Source: Planctomycetaceae bacterium (lineage in GTDB: Bacteria > Planctomycetota > Planctomycetia > Pirellulales > Thermoguttaceae). From it: a stretch of 9,117 nt of DNA. The notes under the pieces are model-generated. The model worked only from the letters and a program-made list of their open reading frames with translations, was not told the origin of the DNA and ran no database searches. Both the position numbers and the translations under genes were made by a program. The stretch covers positions 1 to 9,117 of the forward strand of contig JAITBS010000604.1 of assembly GCA_031283515.1 (NCBI GenBank). The letters run 5' to 3'. Below, piece after piece: positions 1-5,747 of this stretch. How positions within the stretch are numbered: the first letter of the stretch is position 1; every line of letters begins with the position of its first letter.

Positions 1-2
1 CA

Positions 3-878
3 ATACGCCAAATCGGATTGTCTGTTTTATCATTTGTAACAGCAATTTTGATTTTGGTTTTCAGTATTATTGCGTTGTTCATCGAACCTACTGCACTTGA
101 AGTATTACGTTATGAGTACAAAACAGATTTAGTAACAAAACCGGTTCGAATCGCATTTCTTGCTGATTTTCAGACAGATCGTATCGGTGATTATGAACAT
201 CGGACATTGAATTTGCTCAAAAATCAGAATGCCGATTTGATCATTTTGGGCGGTGATTACATTCAGGCTCGTAACAAAGAAATGGAAAAACGGCTTATCA
301 ATGAATTTAATTTGTTACTGAAAGAAGTGAAATTACAAGCGAAACTTGGTGTTTATGCGATCAAGGGTAATCAAGAAGTTGGGTGTTGGTATGATTGGCG
401 ATCTTCTTTTAATGGAACAGGAATAGTTACATTGGATGATACAAAATATAAGAATGTTGGTGAGTTACAAGTGGTTTTTGTGTCGATGTTAAGTTCTTTT
501 TCGGAACGTAAAATAATTAAGGATTCGCATTCTTTTGATCAGGATAGGCAACCGTTGGAACAACGTTTTGTTTTGATGGTTGGTCATGCGGCGTGCTATG
601 CGTTGGCTGGGCAGGATGCGCATATCCTGTTGGCTGGTCATACGCATGGCGGACAAGTTTGTATTCCGTTTTTGGGACCTGTCGGCAACGCAACAGCAGG
701 TTTACCGCGACAATGGTCGAGCGGACATCACCAGTTGCCCAATGGATCAATTCTGATTGTAAGCAAAGGAACCGGAATAGAACGAGGACGTGCTCCGCGT
801 GTAAGATTTAATTGTAAACCGGATTTTATTGTAATTGATATTGTACCCGGCACAGGAGGACTCAACGTTAAAAATTAG
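3..878 (+). CDS. Membrane-anchored metallophosphoesterase, YkuE-like, probably 5' partial
   Basis: A calcineurin-like phosphoesterase anchored by one N-terminal membrane helix, expected to hydrolyse a phosphoester with a two-metal centre. The reading frame is open to the left edge. The first start codon inside the window is a TTG at 18 with no usable ribosome site, so the true start probably lies upstream. Counting from that TTG (286 aa), a hydrophobic segment spans about residues 3-23, followed by metal motifs LADFQTD (D50), GGDY (D80), GNQE (N118), VGH (H190) and GHTHGGQ (H208, H210). The last motif is the family hallmark. Motif 1 reads D-x-Q where most relatives have D-x-H, and motif 3 reads GNQE rather than GNHD or GNHE. 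I recall a subfamily with DxQ, so this may be a lineage feature rather than decay. The substrate cannot be told. The gene stands alone and converges on hemG. Confidence 0.85.
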   Translation: MRQIGLSVLSFVTAILILVFSIIALFIEPTALEVLRYEYKTDLVTKPVRIAFLADFQTDRIGDYEHRTLNLLKNQNADLIILGGDYIQARNKEMEKRLINEFNLLLKEVKLQAKLGVYAIKGNQEVGCWYDWRSSFNGTGIVTLDDTKYKNVGELQVVFVSMLSSFSERKIIKDSHSFDQDRQPLEQRFVLMVGHAACYALAGQDAHILLAGHTHGGQVCIPFLGPVGNATAGLPRQWSSGHHQLPNGSILIVSKGTGIERGRAPRVRFNCKPDFIVIDIVPGTGGLNVKN

Positions 879-1186
879 TCATTGGGTCATTATTATTGTA
901 CATTTAGAAAAGTATCGTTGTAACAGTCTATTTTATTAACTGACAACGTGAATACTTAGTTCAAATAGTCCGCCGATTTTCGCAAATTCTTTTTTCTTTT
1001 AAAAAATTTACTGAAATTGAATAGAATTTTTGTTGTGTTTAGTCTGTTCTCTTTGCAGCTGTTTTATTATTTGGTTTGTTTCGTAATTCTCAAAAAAATA
1101 ATTTGCTAAAAATTTGCGAAAATCTGCGGACTAAATACTTGTGTTCTCTGCGGACTCTGTTGATAAAAATAGACAGTTACGTATCG
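879..1186. other. Convergent spacer without a gene
   Basis: About 300 bases of AT-rich spacer between the stop codons of the phosphoesterase and hemG. I find no coding region and no compact GC-rich hairpin with a T-tract that would act as an ordinary intrinsic terminator for either gene. The space is mostly filled by the diverged inverted repeat at 920-1180. Confidence 0.7.
920..1180. repeat. Diverged long inverted repeat, MITE-like
   Basis: Two nested pairs of complementary segments lie symmetrically. The inner pair is 967-988 against 1111-1132, with 21 of 22 bases complementary (core tttgcgaaaatc). The outer pair is 920-933 against 1167-1180, with 13 of 14 complementary (aaatagac-gttac). 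The gaps between inner and outer arms are nearly equal (33 and 34 bases), so the two pairs look like remnants of one element with arms of about 70 bases and a 122-base centre. The right arm also carries ctgcggact twice (1124-1132 and 1148-1156). It holds no gene. It could be a decayed miniature mobile element or a large bidirectional stem-loop between convergent genes. The former is favoured because the loop is too long for a terminator. Confidence 0.6.
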
Positions 1187-2629
1187 TTAATGTTCAACAA
1201 GCGAAGAGACTAATTTTTCCGCTGCCTGAAAACCGCTTTGAATACAATTGGGAATCCCAACTCCATGAAAAGCATTACCCGCTAAAGCAAGTGTCGGTTC
1301 AGAATTTGTTAGTGATTCGATTTCCTGTACCAATTCGCAATGACCAACATGATATTGCGGCATCGTTTGAGACCAATGAGAAGTTACAGTAAAAAGCGGT
1401 TCACCGGTTATTTTGAGAATTTTCCGCATTTCTGTCAACAATAATGGTATTAACAGGTTTTCCGGCAACTCCGCTAATTCCGGCGTTCGGTTTCCGCCGG
1501 CAAATATTCGAATCAAAAATTTTCCTTTTGGAGCCCGGTGTTCGTATTTCAAACTACTGAAACTACCAGCTAAAATCGGACTTTGTTCGGTTTTGGGAAC
1601 AACAAATCCCATACCATGAAACGGTTGTTTGATCTGATCCGAATCAAACGCAAAGGTCGCAATTGCCGTTCCTTCATACTTTATTTTAGCAAGTTTTTCC
1701 GCAAGTTCCGGTGCAGAATCTTTTAAAAGCCGTGATGATTCGTGAATAGGAACAGCAAGAATTATCGCATCAAAAAATTCCGGTTTAACGTGTGATGTTG
1801 CAGAAGTTGTTTGTGAAGCGGATGATTTTGTTTCAAGAGCCCATTGCTGCTCTGTTGTTTTCCATATTTTTGTAACTTCCCGACCGGTTTGCAAAGTATG
1901 AGGCTGTAGTTTTGCCGCTAATGCATCACAAAGCGAAGAAAGACCATTTCGTAACGTAACAAACATACTGTAACGCGCTCCGCTTTGTTCGGCAAGATGG
2001 GCGGCACGGTTCGCAGCGAGTTGTTTTTGCATTGCCCAAATCAGTGAACCGTAATTCCGTTCCATTTCACGGAATCGCGGCAAGGTTGCCAAAATACTCA
2101 GTTTTTCCATATCTGCAGCATAAACTCCGCTAACAAGCGGTTCAACTAATCGTTCAAAAACTTCACGTCCCAAACGGCGGCGTACAAAATGCGCCATACT
2201 TTCATCATGATCATCTTTGCGTGCCGGAATAAAAAGTTCAAGTCCGGCACGAAGTTTCCCGAATGGCGACAGAATTGGTGTTACAGCCATAGGTAAGAGT
2301 TTTGTCGGAGCCATCATCAGAAAACCATCCGGTAAAAGATACAAACGACCACGGCGAACAACATAGGTTCGGCGTACCAACGGATTCGTCTGAACAAGTT
2401 GTTCACCAAGTCCGAGTTCTTTGCAAAGTTGAACTCCACAAGGAATTGTCGTAATAAAATTATCTGCACTCTGCTCAATTTGAAATCCGTCCCGATTCAA
2501 TGTTTCAAGAACACCGCCGTAACGGTTAAGACGGTCAAAGATACGAATTGTTGCTTTAGGAGCAAGTTGTACAAGCCGATACGCCGCCGAAAGACCACTA
2601 ATTCCAGCTCCAAGAATTGCGATGTTCAT
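1187..2629 (-). CDS. hemG: Protoporphyrinogen/coproporphyrinogen oxidase, FAD-dependent
   Basis: An oxygen-dependent-type porphyrinogen oxidase (HemG/HemY/CgoX family) that aromatises the porphyrinogen ring late in haem synthesis using FAD. The ATG at 2629 gives 480 aa, a normal family length, and places the Rossmann motif at the N-terminus. GAGISG is at 7-12, the beta-2 acid is D32 (often E in relatives), and R..GG at 33-39 is followed by GFQIE..AD. The C-terminus has the second FAD signature LAGN.FHGVGIPNC at 449-462. A TTG at 2653 in the same frame would add eight residues before the dinucleotide fold and is less likely. Neither start has a clear Shine-Dalgarno. A Ser/Thr-rich stretch around 268-284 looks like a surface insert. 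Sequence alone does not settle whether the substrate is protoporphyrinogen IX or coproporphyrinogen III. It lies 69 bases downstream of nikR on the same strand, so the two may be co-transcribed. Confidence 0.9.
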   Translation of the reverse strand: MNIAILGAGISGLSAAYRLVQLAPKATIRIFDRLNRYGGVLETLNRDGFQIEQSADNFITTIPCGVQLCKELGLGEQLVQTNPLVRRTYVVRRGRLYLLPDGFLMMAPTKLLPMAVTPILSPFGKLRAGLELFIPARKDDHDESMAHFVRRRLGREVFERLVEPLVSGVYAADMEKLSILATLPRFREMERNYGSLIWAMQKQLAANRAAHLAEQSGARYSMFVTLRNGLSSLCDALAAKLQPHTLQTGREVTKIWKTTEQQWALETKSSASQTTSATSHVKPEFFDAIILAVPIHESSRLLKDSAPELAEKLAKIKYEGTAIATFAFDSDQIKQPFHGMGFVVPKTEQSPILAGSFSSLKYEHRAPKGKFLIRIFAGGNRTPELAELPENLLIPLLLTEMRKILKITGEPLFTVTSHWSQTMPQYHVGHCELVQEIESLTNSEPTLALAGNAFHGVGIPNCIQSGFQAAEKLVSSLVEH

Positions 2630-2698
2630 ATCAACATAAGGGGTGAAAATCAAAACCTAATTCTATTCCAATAATCGTTTGGTATTTCCAAAATCAGG

Positions 2699-3115
2699 TT
2701 AATGAAGATGTTTGCCGGTGGTGGTCATGGTCAGAACAACATGTTTAAGACCTTTAATTTGACGCAATCGTTTAAGAATTTCACGAATCCGTTCTTTGGT
2801 TCCGCGCAGGACAATAATTTCCATACAATTATCATGATCAAGGTGAATATGCTGCGAACACTGAATTTCCGAACAGAAATCGTGTTGCGTTTTCAGTAAT
2901 TTCTGTACAATACCGGGTTTGTGATGATCATACACCAGAGAAATACTGCCGGCAACATAAATACCTTTCGTCCATTCCTCTTCGATCAGAACTTCATGCA
3001 TAATACTTTTAATCGCTTCCGAACGTGTCGGAAAACCGTGTTCTTCAGAAAAACAGTCGAATTTTTTAAGGAGTTCTTCTTCAACGGAAATACTGATTCG
3101 AGTAATTTGGGACAT
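2699..3115 (-). CDS. nikR: Nickel-responsive transcriptional regulator NikR
   Basis: A ribbon-helix-helix DNA-binding repressor with a C-terminal ACT-like nickel-sensing domain. It normally represses nickel uptake when Ni(II) fills the tetramer. The 138-aa length and layout are standard. The ribbon strand ITRISISVEEELLKKFD opens the protein and the helix pair runs to about residue 45. The sensing domain carries all four square-planar nickel ligands in the expected spacing: H78, H89, H91 and C97 (HIHLDHDNC), matching H76, H87, H89 and C95 of the Escherichia coli protein. The ATG at 3115 is right for the family although no good Shine-Dalgarno precedes it. No nickel transporter, urease or hydrogenase gene is in view, so its target is elsewhere. 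The adjacent same-strand genes are the Mrr-like nuclease upstream (115-base gap) and hemG downstream. Confidence 0.93.
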   Translation of the reverse strand: MSQITRISISVEEELLKKFDCFSEEHGFPTRSEAIKSIMHEVLIEEEWTKGIYVAGSISLVYDHHKPGIVQKLLKTQHDFCSEIQCSQHIHLDHDNCMEIIVLRGTKERIREILKRLRQIKGLKHVVLTMTTTGKHLH

Positions 3116-3230
3116 CGTTATGGTTCTGAATTTGGGACAACGGATTTCGGATAAGGATTAGGGGTTGTGTGGTTCAGGTGTGTAATGACAACACCAAATC
3201 ACAAACCGCCAAGTACAAAATACAAAAATA

Positions 3231-4145
3231 TTACGAAAATATCATTTTGGGCGGAGGAGTCAATTTTTTGTCTGTTGGTTCCCGAAGCGTATATTGAGCT
3301 AATGCCTTTAATAAATAAAGTTCCTTTTCCAAAGCTGAAGTAGTGTAAATAAATTCATCTGTTCCAATTTTTCGGAGGAACGAAAGTATCCAATCGAGAA
3401 AAGCCGGTGATGAAACAAGATCGGAAAGATATGTCCAACTGACAGCGTTCAAGTCTGTACCGTTACAGTATTTTGCCTGTAATTCCGCATCGCAATTTCC
3501 TTTACAAGCAACATAAATATTGGCAATAACAGCTGTTTCCTCATGGGTATCTTTCCGCCGCCGCAGCCGAACAACAACACCTTCCTGATCTTCCGTGAAG
3601 AGTGCTTTGAACAGGTCTTTACGGCAATGTTCGCAAAGGATTGGCAAATAGTCATCCTCAATAAAATGGAGAACTTGATGTGTTTGAGCATAGTTGGGAA
3701 AATAACGAAACGCAATTCGAGCAAAACTGTGTGTTTCAAGATATGTTTCCAAAGATTTGGCATCGATAATTCGATAATCTTTAATCAGAAACTTATTTTT
3801 AAGTTCTGTAAGGTAAAATTCCAAAGGCGGAGAAACAGTGGTTGAATAAAAACCAATAAAACCATCGGCTCTACTACGAAGTAAACGTTCAAGAATATCT
3901 ATTTCGTCGCTTTCCTTAACAGCGGTGCGTGTTGCTGCTTTGTGCCGACAACTGACGAGCCAACGAAACGGGTGATAATTAAATTTACCCGGAATCTGCT
4001 CCACTGCGCAGAAATCGAAAACATTTTCCGTATCACGATAAGGCGGTGCCTCAATATGAAAGCCGAGCTGTTGTAAAAAATCTTTGGCAAACCGAACCCA
4101 ACGTTCCCCTTCAGCGGGGATTTCCGTAAAATCAAATAAGTTCAT
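3231..4145 (-). CDS. Restriction-endonuclease-like (Mrr-type PD-(D/E)XK) protein with cysteine pairs
   Basis: A predicted nuclease-fold protein of 304 aa. No specific family member is recognised with certainty. The N-terminal third has the Mrr-like pattern. A helix with E14 and W16 (GERWVRFAKDFLQQLGF) comes first, then a strand with D44 (VFDFCAV), then a hydrophobic strand WLVSCRHKA (62-70), and a later GFIGFYST (95-102). In relatives I would expect a lysine in the SCK position. Here it is R67, with K69 two residues later, so catalytic competence is uncertain. The middle holds CEHC (C171, C174) and CKGNC (C214, C218), a likely zinc-binding pair. The start ATG at 4145 is supported by an AGGA (bases 4152-4155, complement) six bases upstream and by a consensus promoter. 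It diverges from another nuclease-fold gene across a repeat-rich spacer. The role could be DNA defence, repair or mobile-element related. That is inference. Confidence 0.65.
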   Translation of the reverse strand: MNLFDFTEIPAEGERWVRFAKDFLQQLGFHIEAPPYRDTENVFDFCAVEQIPGKFNYHPFRWLVSCRHKAATRTAVKESDEIDILERLLRSRADGFIGFYSTTVSPPLEFYLTELKNKFLIKDYRIIDAKSLETYLETHSFARIAFRYFPNYAQTHQVLHFIEDDYLPILCEHCRKDLFKALFTEDQEGVVVRLRRRKDTHEETAVIANIYVACKGNCDAELQAKYCNGTDLNAVSWTYLSDLVSSPAFLDWILSFLRKIGTDEFIYTTSALEKELYLLKALAQYTLREPTDKKLTPPPKMIFS

Positions 4146-4203
4146 AACAGTTCCTGATCAAATTAAAACATGAATATTCAAAATCAACCATAATTACCGG
4201 ATT

Positions 4204-4233
4204 ATTATAATCTTATTGAGTGGTCAATGTCAA
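4204..4233 (-). promoter_or_regulatory. Full-consensus sigma-70 promoter for the Mrr-like gene
   Basis: On the minus strand, TTGACA (complement of 4228-4233) and TATAAT (complement of 4204-4209) are separated by 18 bases. Both hexamers match the housekeeping sigma-70 consensus exactly. Transcription would begin near 4197 and give a leader of about 50 bases before the ATG at 4145. No other minus-strand gene lies between, so the target is clear. An exact match by chance in AT-rich DNA is possible but the position is apt. Confidence 0.65.
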
Positions 4234-4317
4234 TAAAAAATGATCCCAACAAATGATGTCAATAAAAATAGTATCAGCAAAACCCTTACAAACATTAGTA
4301 ACAATTCACATAAAATC

Positions 4318-4426
4318 CTAATGCTTTGTTAATCTTAAAATTCGGCATAGACAGAACGGTAACCTTGACCAAACAGGCTTATCGGAAAACACAATATCCC
4401 AAAATTAAAGATTAGCAAAGCACTAG
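4318..4426. repeat. Imperfect inverted repeat with 59-base loop
   Basis: Arms 4318-4342 and 4402-4426 are complementary at 21 of 25 positions, with a core of attaacaaagca / attagcaaagca. The loop is 59 bases. The stem is AT-rich and no T-tract or gene boundary adjoins it, so a terminator role is unlikely. It may be a remnant of a small mobile element or an operator-like or structured region. The sequence is unrelated to the other inverted repeats in the window. Confidence 0.5.
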
Positions 4427-4498
4427 CCGACTTGTCCCTGTTGACGGATGGAAGTTAAAAAACAATAGCGCAGAACACAAATAAAAAAACCAACCGAT

Positions 4499-4521
4499 GC
4501 GGCGTTTCGGCGAAACGCCGC
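4499..4521. repeat. Perfect GC-rich palindrome, REP-like
   Basis: A 10-bp perfect stem, GCGGCGTTTC paired with its exact complement, closes on a 3-base loop (GGC). It is strikingly GC-rich against an AT-rich spacer. Read on the minus strand it is followed about ten bases later by a T-run (complement of 4484-4490), but no minus-strand gene ends here, so a terminator role has no client. It resembles dispersed intergenic palindromes (REP-like) and is similar in style to the hairpin at 7287-7313. Confidence 0.6.
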
Positions 4522-4726
4522 TTACCTACGGAAAAAAACTTTACAAAAAAATTCCCCTGAAAGATTACGAAAACACAATCTTTTTACTAACACACGGATT
4601 GAGATTACTCCCATTTAAAGTATTTAAAGATTATAATGGGTTCCTGTGAATAATAAAATGTTGATGTTATAAATAGATTATTGTTGTCATGATTCCTGTT
4701 TTTTAAACAGTACAACACTGTATAAT

Positions 4727-4733
4727 GAGGAGG
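4727..4733 (+). promoter_or_regulatory. Strong Shine-Dalgarno for the Rpn-family gene
   Basis: GAGGAGG sits seven bases (all T) before the ATG at 4741. It is the strongest ribosome site in the window, whereas hemG, nikR and der show none, and it fixes the start of this gene. A TATAAT at 4721-4726 directly abuts it. Confidence 0.8.
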
Positions 4734-4740
4734 TTTTTTT

Positions 4741-5640
4741 ATGGACATTTTTTTTGATCCCTATTCCGATTACGGATTCAAGAAATTATTCGGCGAAGAA
4801 GGTTCGAAAGATATTTTAATTGATTTCCTCAACACAATGTTGCCGGAACACCATCAGATTACCGAATTAGCGTTTTCCGATAAAGAGATTGTACCGGCTA
4901 GTGTGATGGATCGTAAAGGGTCTTACGATATTTATTGCACCGCCGTAAACCAAGACCGATTCATTGTCGAAATGCAAAAAGCCCGCTTTCCAACCTTCAA
5001 AGAACGGGCGTTAATCTATTCCGTGTGGTCGCTCCAGAATCAAATTAAACGCGGTGAAGATTGGAAGAAAAAAAAACGTTTTGCCGCGATCTATTTTGTT
5101 GGTATTCTGAACTTTGTGTTCAAAGAAGAACTTGACGATAACGGAGTACCTATTCCGAATAAACTTTACACCAATGTTCGGCTTCGTGATGATGACTGTA
5201 CGTTATTTTACAGCGGTTTAACTATGAAATTTCTTCAAATGCCCCTTTTCAAGAAAACAGAAAATGAATTAGAAACACGTTTTGATAAATGGTTGTATTT
5301 TCTCAAAAATTTACCGTCCTTCGATCATATTCCCCGTATTCTCAACGAACCGGTTTTTTCCCATGCTTTTGATATTGCCAAACTCGGTAATATGGTTCTG
5401 GAAGAACGTGAAGCCTATGATAAAAGTGTCATGGATACATTGGCGTATTTTGGTGCTATCGAAGATGGAAGAGAAGACGGAAAGGAAGAAGGACGAATCG
5501 AAGGGCGAATCGAAGGACAACTCAAGGGGAAAATCGAAGTGGTGATGAACATGAAAGCAGAAGGATTTTCCGTCGAAATGATTTCCCGACTTACAAAATT
5601 CCCCGCCGAAGAAATCGAACGATTATTACATGAACAATAA
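4741..5640 (+). CDS. Rpn/PD-(D/E)XK nuclease family putative transposase
   Basis: A 299-aa member of the Rpn / PDDEXK family of recombination-promoting nucleases, annotated in databases as putative transposases. In the characterised Escherichia coli RpnA these are DNA endonucleases that raise RecA-independent recombination. The N-terminus has the signature DYGFKKLFGEEGSKDILIDFLN (10-31). The likely active site is D63 (SYDIYC) with E77-M-Q79-K80 (FIVEMQKA), followed by F..RALIYS. The tail carries six tandem tetrapeptides of x-(E/D/K)-G-(R/K/Q) at 241-264, then a helix-turn-helix-like end (MKAEGFSVEMISRLTKFPAEEIERLL). The start at 4741 is fixed by GAGGAGG. The protein looks full length and intact. 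No terminal inverted repeats bracket the gene, so it is not seen as a conventional insertion sequence. It ends 107 bases before der. Confidence 0.85.
   Translation: MDIFFDPYSDYGFKKLFGEEGSKDILIDFLNTMLPEHHQITELAFSDKEIVPASVMDRKGSYDIYCTAVNQDRFIVEMQKARFPTFKERALIYSVWSLQNQIKRGEDWKKKKRFAAIYFVGILNFVFKEELDDNGVPIPNKLYTNVRLRDDDCTLFYSGLTMKFLQMPLFKKTENELETRFDKWLYFLKNLPSFDHIPRILNEPVFSHAFDIAKLGNMVLEEREAYDKSVMDTLAYFGAIEDGREDGKEEGRIEGRIEGQLKGKIEVVMNMKAEGFSVEMISRLTKFPAEEIERLLHEQ
5461..5532 (+). repeat. In-frame 12-bp tandem repeats encoding EGR-type tetrapeptides
   Basis: Six consecutive 12-base units code for EDGR, EDGK, EEGR, IEGR, IEGQ and LKGK. Units four and five (5497-5508 and 5509-5520) differ at only two bases. 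Tandem glycine-spaced charged repeats near the C-terminus are common in this nuclease family and can change copy number by slippage without breaking the frame. Confidence 0.75.
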
Positions 5641-5675
5641 TTTACGTGAAAGCGATTCTGAAATAATCCTTTTTT

Positions 5676-5689
5676 ATATCAGTTGATAT
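5676..5689. promoter_or_regulatory. Small AT palindrome upstream of der
   Basis: ATATCA-GT-TGATAT is a perfect 6-base dyad 58 bases before the der ATG. It could be an operator-like site. It is too AT-rich and lacks the T-tract layout for a terminator. Chance is possible in AT-rich sequence. Confidence 0.25.
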
Positions 5690-5747
5690 TTTGATTCGGC
5701 AACAGGAAATTTCAACTGGTTTTAGCACAAAATTTAGTACAAAATTA

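Larger units (their letters stand above)
4146..4740. other. 595-bp divergent intergenic region, repeat-rich, no gene
   Basis: An AT-rich spacer between the divergent Mrr-like and Rpn-family genes. I see no credible coding region or RNA gene. It holds the minus-strand promoter at 4204-4233, a 13-base direct repeat 29 bases apart (4227-4239 and 4256-4268, atgtcaataaaaa), an inverted repeat at 4318-4426, a perfect GC-rich palindrome at 4499-4521, and the strong ribosome site of the rightward gene. Another TATAAT occurs at 4632-4637 on the plus strand, without a good -35 at standard distance. Confidence 0.6.

Noticed and set aside
1141..1392. Plus-strand open frame of 83 aa over the hemG 3' end
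   Set aside because: It lies antisense to the conserved FAD-binding C-terminus of hemG and resembles no family.
4483..4521. Intrinsic terminator made of the 4499-4521 palindrome and a T-run on the minus strand
   Set aside because: No minus-strand gene lies upstream of it within the spacer, and the T-run is about ten bases from the stem.
4721..4726. TATAAT as the -10 box of the Rpn-family gene
   Set aside because: It abuts the Shine-Dalgarno at 4727-4733, so transcription from it would start inside the ribosome site, and no good -35 lies 16-18 bases upstream. It may be chance in AT-rich sequence.
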